Assembly: GCA_000434555.1 (NCBI GenBank)
Contig: FR880118.1
Span: 1 to 22,108 of the forward strand
Reading direction: 5' to 3'
From: Clostridium sp. CAG:524
GTDB lineage: Bacteria > Bacillota_I > Bacilli_A > RF39 > UBA660
DNA: 22,108 bases
The notes under the pieces: model-generated
What the model saw: only the letters and a program-made list of their open reading frames with translations
Told to the model about the DNA's origin: nothing
The model's database searches: none
Shown: positions 15,588 to 22,108 of the stretch, in pieces
Layout of the letters: each line of letters begins with the position of its first letter
How positions within the stretch are numbered: position 1 is the first letter of the stretch
Position numbers and translations under genes: made by a program

Positions 15588-15615
15588 AAAAAAAATCACT
15601 TGATTTCTCAAGTGA
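15588..15615 (-). terminator. Rho-independent terminator of the adhesin gene
   Basis: Minus-strand stem TCACTTGA-GAAA-TCAAGTGA is followed by eight T. It is the clearest terminator in the window and isolates the adhesin gene from comEA. Confidence 0.9.
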
Positions 15616-15633
15616 CTTTTGCGCACATTTTTA

Positions 15634-17151
15634 TTAGAATGTAACAGGTTTATTTTTATAGTTAAGAACTAGATAACCTATTCCGAATGCTACCATTGTT
15701 ACTACAAATAATAATGCAACATTAGTAACTCCTGTAGATGGATTATATTGTAATTTAATTGTTCCAACTACACTAGTTGTATTAACTTTACCACCAACAA
15801 CTACATTTTGGAAGAATGGATATCTTGAATAATAAATCTTTCCTCTATTTTCAGCTGGTTCAAACACTAATGCATTGTCTGCTGTAGCCTTTAAATTGAT
15901 TTCACTAATTTTTTCGCTTTTTGGAACAGATATATAAAATTCAAGACCATTTTCAAATTTAGTTATTTCATTTCCAAGTTTATCAACTATTTTAACTTTA
16001 TCTTTATAAGAATCAGTTACTTCTAATTTTATTTCAGCTGTAGAAACTACTTTAGCATCTATAGCATAAGGTCCATATTTAATAATTCCGTTATTAGTAC
16101 TATAAACTTCTTTACCAGCAGCTGGTTTTACAAATTCTATAGTATTAGCATAAGTTAATGATCCATAGTTAGTATAGACATCTCTATCTTGAATTAAGAA
16201 TTGATATAATTTATTAAGTTCTTTTAGTTCTACTCCATTTACACCAGTAAGTGAATTACCAATTTTAACTCCATCTACTGTTGCTCCTGTTGCTTTCCAT
16301 ATTGAGAATTGAACTACTACAAATACATAGTCTTCAATCTTTTTATCTACATCAATTGTTTCTCCTGAATGTAATGCTTCTATTTCAGTCTTTAATGTAG
16401 TAATATCTGCGCCAGCTAATTCTAATGCTTCTTTAACACTTAATGTTGGATAACTATGTTCAAGTATCCATAATGCATGATTATAATTATAAGTATTTTC
16501 AAATGGTGTAACAGAATAATTAATATACATTATATCACTTTTCTTAAATGTATAAGTATAATATTCATCACTACCCTTGCCAAGTGCATTATTCATTTCA
16601 GCACCAGTAACACTGTATCCTTGATCATAAGTAACGTTCTTAATAGCAACATTTACTTCATTACCAGCAGTAAATGTGCTTATAAAATTATCAAGATTGT
16701 TAACAAATTCAGTACTAAATTCAAGTGTTGGGCCTATTTCCATGTGAGTACCTATTTTATTTTTAAATAAATTTCTAAGTGCTTCTTGATTAGCAAGTTC
16801 TCTCATAAGACCAAATCTTGCAATTGCTTTAGCATGTGCTTCTTTAGTACCAGTACCATCTTTAGCAAATTCATGGTATCCTTCAGGATATTTCATATTC
16901 TTATCTAAACAATATGAATATTTAGTGTTAGTTAAATTATTATTAGCATCATATGTTGTAGAAAATTCTAAAACGCCTAATAAATCACCAGCTGGATCAT
17001 GAGTAATGTCATTACCATTAGCATCTTTGAATGTTATTTTACTATAATCAATTTCTCTTGTTTTTTCAACAAAAAAATTATCTTCAGCATTAACATTCAC
17101 TGTTATCATTAATAAAAATAATACAGTTAATAATTTAAAATATTTTTTCAT
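15634..17151 (-). CDS. Secreted thioester-domain adhesin with sortase-like sorting tail
   Basis: 505 residues. The first ~22 residues are a signal peptide (MKK, hydrophobic core, VNVNA cut region). Residues ~60-300 look like a thioester domain of Gram-positive adhesins: Cys-81 in SYCLDKN and Gln-281 in VQFSIWKATG are the expected Cys-Gln pair that forms an internal thioester to bind host or surface nucleophiles, and ALWILEHSYP (~226-235) is another family block. Residues ~360-465 look like beta-sandwich stalk modules. The C-terminus has NPSTG (~470-474), a hydrophobic helix and a Lys-containing end, resembling a sortase B/NPxTG-type signal; simple membrane anchoring is the alternative. I chose the ATG at 17151 because AAAGGAG lies 6 bases upstream; the ATG two codons before it is too close. 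It is a single-gene unit. Confidence 0.8.
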   Translation of the reverse strand: MKKYFKLLTVLFLLMITVNVNAEDNFFVEKTREIDYSKITFKDANGNDITHDPAGDLLGVLEFSTTYDANNNLTNTKYSYCLDKNMKYPEGYHEFAKDGTGTKEAHAKAIARFGLMRELANQEALRNLFKNKIGTHMEIGPTLEFSTEFVNNLDNFISTFTAGNEVNVAIKNVTYDQGYSVTGAEMNNALGKGSDEYYTYTFKKSDIMYINYSVTPFENTYNYNHALWILEHSYPTLSVKEALELAGADITTLKTEIEALHSGETIDVDKKIEDYVFVVVQFSIWKATGATVDGVKIGNSLTGVNGVELKELNKLYQFLIQDRDVYTNYGSLTYANTIEFVKPAAGKEVYSTNNGIIKYGPYAIDAKVVSTAEIKLEVTDSYKDKVKIVDKLGNEITKFENGLEFYISVPKSEKISEINLKATADNALVFEPAENRGKIYYSRYPFFQNVVVGGKVNTTSVVGTIKLQYNPSTGVTNVALLFVVTMVAFGIGYLVLNYKNKPVTF

Positions 17152-17180
17152 AAACATCTCCTTTATTTTCTTATAGTTAA

Positions 17181-17209
17181 ATAATATCATTTTTTAATAA
17201 AAATGACAA
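17181..17209 (-). promoter_or_regulatory. Promoter of the adhesin gene
   Basis: The minus strand reads -35 TTGTCA (17209-17204), 17-bp spacer, -10 TATTAT (17186-17181), giving a ~23-base leader with AAAGGAG before the ATG at 17151. Confidence 0.75.
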
Positions 17210-17241
17210 TATAAAAGAGAAAATTATTAAAACTTTCTCTT
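17210..17241 (-). terminator. Terminator overlapping the stop of the 289-residue gene
   Basis: Minus-strand arms AAGAGAAA (17241-17234) and TTTCTCTT (17222-17215) enclose the TAA stop and are followed by a T-rich but interrupted tract. The stem thus includes the last codons of the upstream gene, as at 211-242. Confidence 0.55.
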
Positions 17242-18096
17242 CAATGTGAAATCTTTTCTATTGTATTTTCTCTTTAATTCAGGTGACATTTTTATTAATG
17301 ATTGCAATGCTATATAACCACATTTTTCTTTATCTGTTGTATCTTCACTAATTATTTGATTAAGTATTTTATTAGACATTAGTAATGGCATAATTATAAG
17401 TAAACTTTTTAGGTAACATGTATTTAATGATAAACTTCTAAAATTTCTTGGTGAGCTCATAGTACTTTCATTTAATTTAACTATTTTTCTACATAATTTA
17501 TCAAATACTCTTTTTTCTTCATCGTCTAATGCTTCCATTACTTCACTAGGTCTAGCATCTTTATCTATCTTATATATAAATGAAAAATCATATAATGCTT
17601 TATTAATTTCTTTTTTATGACTACCACATTCTGAATCTTCTTTTACTTCTTTTATTAGATTTAAAAATATATTATTTTTTCTTGCTGTAGTTCCTCTATA
17701 TGCATCACTTGCTTCTTTATGTATAGTATTACTAATCATATTAAAAGCCATACAATTTCTTACATGAAGATACATTCTATATCCACATAATAAATCATCA
17801 TCTACTTCTCTAAATAATAAATACCATTCACCATTTCTAATTTTATTAAAATCTTCTTCACTATATGACTGTACAAGTAAATCAACAAAACCGCAAAAAT
17901 TTTTATCTAAATCATTAAAGAAACAACTATAATAATAATCTTCTACTTTAGTAAGTTCATCAAGCATTCTTAAACATTTTTCATATTCTAAACTGCTTGA
18001 CATACCTTTTTCATCTAGCATAGCCATTCTTTTATAACAGATAAGTATATTTTTAGTAATATTACTTATACTTAAGAATAAATTTTTACTATCCAT
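17227..18096 (-). CDS. Uncharacterised 289-residue protein
   Basis: I do not recognise a family. It is predicted cytosolic, mostly alpha-helical and charged, with many scattered Cys (for example ICYKRM, YYYSCFF, NFCGF, LLCGY, RNCMAF, SECGSH). A hydrophobic stretch near residues ~231-246 (LLIIMPLLMSNKIL) is too isolated to call a transmembrane protein. The C-terminus is strongly basic (ELKRKYNRKDFTLKRKF), which would suit nucleic-acid contact. It has its own promoter and terminator and lies between pnp and the adhesin gene without operon links. The ribosome site is GGGGAAGG. It may be lineage-specific. Confidence 0.7.
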   Translation of the reverse strand: MDSKNLFLSISNITKNILICYKRMAMLDEKGMSSSLEYEKCLRMLDELTKVEDYYYSCFFNDLDKNFCGFVDLLVQSYSEEDFNKIRNGEWYLLFREVDDDLLCGYRMYLHVRNCMAFNMISNTIHKEASDAYRGTTARKNNIFLNLIKEVKEDSECGSHKKEINKALYDFSFIYKIDKDARPSEVMEALDDEEKRVFDKLCRKIVKLNESTMSSPRNFRSLSLNTCYLKSLLIIMPLLMSNKILNQIISEDTTDKEKCGYIALQSLIKMSPELKRKYNRKDFTLKRKF

Positions 18097-18122
18097 ATAT
18101 ACCTTCCCCTTTAACGAGGCAT

Positions 18123-18151
18123 ATTATATTATAAATTATAAATTTTATCAA
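18123..18151 (-). promoter_or_regulatory. Promoter of the 289-residue gene
   Basis: The minus strand reads -35 TTGATA (18151-18146), 17-bp spacer, -10 TATAAT (18128-18123). The -35 directly abuts the T-tract of the pnp terminator. Confidence 0.75.
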
Positions 18152-18174
18152 GAAAAAAGTAGAATTTCTTCTAC
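18150..18174 (-). terminator. Rho-independent terminator of pnp
   Basis: Minus-strand stem GTAGAA-GAAA-TTCTAC is followed by TTTTTTCTT, nine bases past the pnp stop. Confidence 0.8.
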
Positions 18175-18182
18175 AATGAATA

Positions 18183-20369
18183 TTATTCTTCTACTTTTTC
18201 TTTATCTTTTTTAGATTTATTATCTTTTTTTTCTATTTTAGGTAATAATTCTTTTCTTGATAAGTTAAGTTTTCCTTTTTTATCATATCCAGTTGCTTTT
18301 ACAACTATTTCATCTCCTACTTTTAATAAGTCACTTGGATGATTTACTCTCTTGTTATCAAGTTGGCTTACATGAACTAGTCCTTCACAACCTGGCCATA
18401 ATTCTACAAAAGCACCAAAGTCTTCAATTTTAACTACTTTTGCTGTATAAACAGCTCCGATTTCAACTTCTTTAACTATATCTTCAATCATACCAATAGC
18501 TTTATCAAGAACATTCTTATCCATATGATAACATACTACATTTCCTTCTTCATCAATATCAATTTTAACAGCATCTTTACTATTAACTGATGTAACATTA
18601 CTTGATTCTAAGATAATCTTAGTTATCATATCTCCACCTTTACCAATAACATCTTTAATCTTATCAGGTGAAATCTTCATTGTTCTAATTTTAGGAGCAT
18701 AAGGTGATAATTCATGTCTTACTTCTGGTATAGTTGCTTCCATAACGTCAAGTATTTGCATTCTTGCTTTATGAGCTTTATCAAGAGCTTCTTTAAGTAC
18801 TTCTCTTGTAACACCTTTAATTTTGATATCCATTTGTAAAGCAGTAATACCTTTTCTAGTACCAGCAACTTTAAAATCCATATCTCCCATGTGGTCTTCT
18901 AACCCTTGAATATCAGTTAAAATTGTATATTTAGAATTGCAAGTTCCATCTTCAGTAATAAGTCCCATAGCAATACCAGCTACAGGTGCTTTAATTGGTA
19001 CACCTGCTGACATAAGTGACATACATCCAGCACAAATACTTGCTTGGCTAGATGAACCATTACTTTCAAGTACTTCAGATACTACACGTACTGTATATGG
19101 AAATTCTTCTTGACTAGGCATAACTTGTAATAATGCTCTTTCAGCTAAAGCGCCATGTCCAATTTCACGTCTACCAGGGCTTCCATATCTACCAGTTTCA
19201 CCAACACTAAATGCTGGGAAATTATAATGGAATATGAATTTCTTACTTTCTTCAAGTCCTAAACCATCTAATATTTGTTCTTCGTTTTGAGCACCTAAAG
19301 TAGTGATTGCAAGTGCTTGAGTTTGACCTCTTGTAAATAACGCACTACCATGTGTTCTTGGAAGTAAATCAACGTCTGCTGATAATTCACGTATTTCATC
19401 CATTCCTCTTCCATCTGGTCTAATATGTTCATTAGTAATTAATCTACGTACTTCAGCACCTTCAATTTCATCAGCAACTTTCTTAACAAGCTTAAGATCA
19501 TCTTCAAGAGTTTCTTCTCCTTCATGTCTTTCACTATATTTAGTAATTGCTTCTTCTTTAACTTCATCAATACGAGCATATTTTTCTAACTTATCTTTTA
19601 TTTGAATAGCTTCGATCATATCTTCTTTGATGTCATCATTAACTTCATTTCTAAGTTCATCAGGAATATTAGCAAGAGTAACCTCTATCTTTTCTTCACC
19701 TATCTCACTAATAATATCATTTTGTATAGCACATAATTCTTTAACAGCTTCATGTCCAAACATTAAAGCTTCTAACATTTCTTCTTCACTTACTTGTTTA
19801 GAACCACTTTCAACCATATTAATAGCGTCCATTGTTCCAGCAACAGTTAAGTTAATAGTACTTCTTTCCATTTCTTCACAAGTTGGATTAATCTTAAGTT
19901 CTCCATCAATCTTACCAACTATAACACCAGCAACTGGTCCTTCAAATGGTATATTAGAAATACCTAAACATAATGATGTACCAAATAATGCTGTCATTTC
20001 TGGTGTTTTATCTGGATCAACACTTAGTACGGTGTTTACAACTTGTACTTCATTTCTAAAATTTTCATTAAACATAGGTCTAATAGGTCTATCAATAACT
20101 CTAGCAGTTAAAGTAGCCGCATCTGTTGGACGACCTTCTCTTTTAATAAATCCACCAGGGATTTTACCAACAGAATATAATTTTTCTTGATATAAAATTG
20201 TTAAAGGGAAAAAGTCAGCAGTAGAAACATTATTACTCATAACACAAGTAGATAATATAACTGTATCATCATATCTAACAAGTACAGCTCCTCTTGCTTG
20301 TTTAGCAAGTTCACCATGTTCAACTACGATTTTTCTTCCTTGAAAATCATATTCAAAAACTCTTTTCAT
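18183..20369 (-). CDS. pnp: Polyribonucleotide nucleotidyltransferase (PNPase)
   Basis: 728 residues. It is a phosphorolytic 3'-5' exoribonuclease of RNA turnover. The first RNase PH domain spans ~10-145 and has PGGFIKREGRPTD; a helical domain follows (~150-300). The second RNase PH domain (~315-550) carries the catalytic block GDMDFKVAGT (495-504) and QMDIKI (D514). The KH domain (~560-620) has IGKGG at 575-579, and the S1 domain (~636-707) has FGAFVEL and GLVHVSQLD. An 18-residue Lys/Glu tail ends the protein. The start has a strong ribosome site (GGAGG). It follows rpsO by 41 bp, the conserved rpsO-pnp order, with a terminator-like hairpin in the gap. Confidence 0.98.
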   Translation of the reverse strand: MKRVFEYDFQGRKIVVEHGELAKQARGAVLVRYDDTVILSTCVMSNNVSTADFFPLTILYQEKLYSVGKIPGGFIKREGRPTDAATLTARVIDRPIRPMFNENFRNEVQVVNTVLSVDPDKTPEMTALFGTSLCLGISNIPFEGPVAGVIVGKIDGELKINPTCEEMERSTINLTVAGTMDAINMVESGSKQVSEEEMLEALMFGHEAVKELCAIQNDIISEIGEEKIEVTLANIPDELRNEVNDDIKEDMIEAIQIKDKLEKYARIDEVKEEAITKYSERHEGEETLEDDLKLVKKVADEIEGAEVRRLITNEHIRPDGRGMDEIRELSADVDLLPRTHGSALFTRGQTQALAITTLGAQNEEQILDGLGLEESKKFIFHYNFPAFSVGETGRYGSPGRREIGHGALAERALLQVMPSQEEFPYTVRVVSEVLESNGSSSQASICAGCMSLMSAGVPIKAPVAGIAMGLITEDGTCNSKYTILTDIQGLEDHMGDMDFKVAGTRKGITALQMDIKIKGVTREVLKEALDKAHKARMQILDVMEATIPEVRHELSPYAPKIRTMKISPDKIKDVIGKGGDMITKIILESSNVTSVNSKDAVKIDIDEEGNVVCYHMDKNVLDKAIGMIEDIVKEVEIGAVYTAKVVKIEDFGAFVELWPGCEGLVHVSQLDNKRVNHPSDLLKVGDEIVVKATGYDKKGKLNLSRKELLPKIEKKDNKSKKDKEKVEE

Positions 20370-20379
20370 ACTTCCTCCT

Positions 20380-20411
20380 TCTTAAAATAAAAGACACTTA
20401 AAATAAGTGCC
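20380..20411 (-). terminator. Hairpin between rpsO and pnp
   Basis: Minus-strand stem GGCACTT against AAGTGTC (one G-U pair, 5-base loop) is followed by TTTTATTTT. It starts on the last base of the rpsO stop codon. It can act as a partial terminator, or as a processing site setting pnp levels, as known for the E. coli rpsO-pnp region. Confidence 0.7.
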
Positions 20412-20680
20412 TACTTTCTTAAATTTAATTTTTTGATTAGTTCACGATATCTTTGAACATCTTCGTTCTTTAAATATTCTAGTAAACTTTTTCTTTTACC
20501 AACCATTTGTAATAAACCACGGTTAGTATGATAATCATGAGTATGTTCTTTCATATGTTCAGTAAGTTTATTGATTCTTTCTGTTAAAAGTGCAACTTGT
20601 ACTTCAACACTTCCAGTATCATTTTTACTTCTAGCAAATTCACTAACAATACTCTCTTTTCTAGCTTTAGTTAATGCCAT
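20411..20680 (-). CDS. rpsO: 30S ribosomal protein S15
   Basis: 89 residues, the standard S15 length. The protein binds 16S rRNA helices early in 30S assembly. Signature HDYHTNRGLLQMVGKRKSLL and the start MALTKARKE are typical. The ATG at 20680 follows AAAAGGAGG; an upstream in-frame start at 20701 would read through that site. It is transcribed from its own promoter ~85 bp upstream and probably runs on into pnp. Confidence 0.98.
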   Translation of the reverse strand: MALTKARKESIVSEFARSKNDTGSVEVQVALLTERINKLTEHMKEHTHDYHTNRGLLQMVGKRKSLLEYLKNEDVQRYRELIKKLNLRK

Positions 20681-20767
20681 TACAAAATTCCTCCTTTTCA
20701 CTTATATCCGTTAATTCCGAGTAAAGAAGTAAGAGGTACATCTAAACTAAGAATAAACTTCACATAC

Positions 20768-20796
20768 ATAATACTATAATTTAGAGTAAATTGCAA
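20768..20796 (-). promoter_or_regulatory. Promoter of rpsO
   Basis: The minus strand reads -35 TTGCAA (20796-20791), 17-bp spacer, -10 TATTAT (20773-20768). The ~80-base leader that follows contains CCTC and ACTT segments able to pair with GAGG of the ribosome site and a nearby AAGT, so S15 autoregulation is possible but unproven. Confidence 0.7.
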
Positions 20797-20878
20797 CCGA
20801 TTTTACACAATTTTCTATTATTGTTTAACTATTTCAAACATTTATTAATCATTTTTTATTTATTTTATCAATTATAAG

Positions 20879-22108
20879 TTACCCGATGCGGAATGCTGGT
20901 GAAACACCACCTGAAGTATTAGCGTAGGTACTAAAGTAACTATAATCATCGGTAGGAACAATAAAGAAACTATGATCGTAGTTAGAATGAGCCTCACGAA
21001 GCCACCACCAACTATCAGTAGTTTTGTACTTCTTTATAGTTTCGCTATCATCACTTGATGTTACATTTTTATTAATATAGTAATCCAATGTTCTAGTCAA
21101 ATCTTTTGCTGAATCGTATGAAGAATATGAATTTGTAGACCAATCACTATACACCTCTTTTAGAGACAATAAGTACAATTTATCTATTGATGTGAAGTTT
21201 TCTCCATTTGTACTTCCATGACTTGATACTACTGTTGTATCTATTATTGTACTTTTTAAATCACTTGGTAAAGAATTATATATATCGTAGTTTACAAAAT
21301 CATACATACTTGAAGCTGGCCAGCCACCTACATTTGTATCTGTATCATTCATTTCATATGTTGTTATAATATCAGCAAATTCAAGTACAAAACCACATGC
21401 TGTTTGTGAAAAACCTGATGTGCTGCATTCACTTGGCGTTGTTGTATTTGCTATTCTTAATGTATGTGTTCCGTATGTTGTTCCAAGATTTACTTCTTTT
21501 GTATCGCCTACATTATAATCTCCTGTATTACCATTTCTTACATTTGTTGCTATAGTAGTCCAACTATCTAATTCAAATTTAGTTAATTTTGGATAAACCA
21601 ATGCATCATCAGTTATAGTTGAAGTACTTGTATACTCTGTTCCGTTACCACCTGTTTTAGTAAAATATTGTCTTGTACTTGGTAAATTTCCTAATGCTGA
21701 ACCTGAACTAACCTTTCTTGTTTCAAGAACGGTCTTATTATCAGTATTCATAAAAGTTACAACATAACTTATCTTCTTTGAACTATCAAATGTACAACTA
21801 GTTGATTCTTTAGTATCACTTCCATTTACTGATACATATGCTTTTACTGATGTACCAAGTAAACTTGCTAAATTAATTGTAGGATCTTCTACGTATCTTA
21901 ACCATATATAAAGTGTGTATGTAATACTTTTATTAGTTTCTATAAAATCACTATCATATATTAATAATTTATTATCAGCTATGTCTTTAAATGATCCTTC
22001 ACTTACGTTACCAGTACTTGAAACTACTTTATAAACTAAGTATTCACTCTTTAATTGTTCTGAAATACTATTAAAGTTAAGATAAAGTTTCATACATCCA
22101 TTAAGAGT
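20879..22108 (-). CDS. Large secreted or surface protein, C-terminal part only
   Basis: The reading frame stays open to the window edge, and the first internal ATG (22093) has no ribosome site, so this is the C-terminal ~409 residues of a longer protein. A segment reading VVTFMNTDNKTVLETRKVSS, then GSALGNLP, resembles InlB B-type/Listeria-Bacteroides repeats. From ~residue 185 on there are DUF6273-like blocks: YNVGDTKEV, THTLRIAN, a NVGGWPASSMYDFVN-type region, YNSLPSDL, DKLYLLSLKEV, then SWWWLREA and the end GGVSPAFRIG. Composition is rich in Ser, Thr and Asn. Proteins of this kind are usually extracellular in gut Bacillota; the function is unknown. The 177-bp gap to the rpsO coding region shows no strong terminator for it. 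Confidence 0.75.
   Translation of the reverse strand, partial: TLNGCMKLYLNFNSISEQLKSEYLVYKVVSSTGNVSEGSFKDIADNKLLIYDSDFIETNKSITYTLYIWLRYVEDPTINLASLLGTSVKAYVSVNGSDTKESTSCTFDSSKKISYVVTFMNTDNKTVLETRKVSSGSALGNLPSTRQYFTKTGGNGTEYTSTSTITDDALVYPKLTKFELDSWTTIATNVRNGNTGDYNVGDTKEVNLGTTYGTHTLRIANTTTPSECSTSGFSQTACGFVLEFADIITTYEMNDTDTNVGGWPASSMYDFVNYDIYNSLPSDLKSTIIDTTVVSSHGSTNGENFTSIDKLYLLSLKEVYSDWSTNSYSSYDSAKDLTRTLDYYINKNVTSSDDSETIKKYKTTDSWWWLREAHSNYDHSFFIVPTDDYSYFSTYANTSGGVSPAFRIG

Noticed and set aside
19627..20190. Long plus-strand ORF opposite pnp
   Set aside because: It is a low-complexity Ser/Leu/Ile-rich antisense shadow of the highly conserved pnp coding frame, with no ribosome site.
1..22108. tRNA or rRNA genes
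   Set aside because: I saw no cloverleaf with a T-loop motif and no rRNA-like conserved stretch on either strand.

Overview
The window is about 22 kb of very AT-rich bacterial chromosome. It suggests a gut-type, low-GC Bacillota, possibly a Bacilli lineage near RF39 or Erysipelotrichia (inference from gene content and composition). Nearly every gene is on the minus strand. The genetic code looks standard: TGG encodes Trp in the long conserved genes, and TGA is the stop of comEA and of both DUF1016 genes.

Left part (1-4640): the first ~200 bases are AT-rich with no gene. A holin-like membrane protein and an M23 endolysin-like peptidase form a translationally coupled pair. Upstream of them (higher coordinates) are a membrane-anchored HTH protein with an Ig-like outer domain, a calcineurin-type phosphoesterase, a possible 27-codon ORF, and an ORF6N protein with a PLD-like C-terminus.

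Middle (4651-9273): pyruvate phosphate dikinase with its own terminator and an extended -10 promoter, then an overlapping recombinase-thymidine kinase pair. The Xer-type recombinase appears to start from a leaderless transcript. Its upstream spacer can fold into a three-stem structure.

Accessory island (9274-12760): two related DUF1016 (YhcG-type, PDDEXK) nuclease genes, each lying 12 bp behind the 3' end of a comEC-like sequence. The first follows intact comEC. The second follows a 5'-truncated, frameshifted comEC remnant. The two junctions share an 80-bp perfect repeat. Between them, on the opposite strand with its own promoter, is a CheD-like gene interrupted by an in-frame TGA.

Right part (12773-22108): comEC and comEA (DNA uptake), a secreted thioester-domain adhesin with a sortase-like tail, an unrecognised 289-residue protein, pnp, rpsO and the C-terminal part of a large surface protein with DUF6273-like features.

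Most unusual signal: three GC-rich, odd-centred perfect palindromes lie inside coding regions. One is in each DUF1016 gene and one is in the ORF6N gene. In the two DUF1016 paralogues the palindrome is centred on the same codon base, but two arm positions have changed with matching changes in the opposite arm. This points to selection on the dyad itself in two families of DNA-binding, nuclease-like proteins. Whether it is an operator, an RNA hairpin or a self-target site cannot be told from this window.
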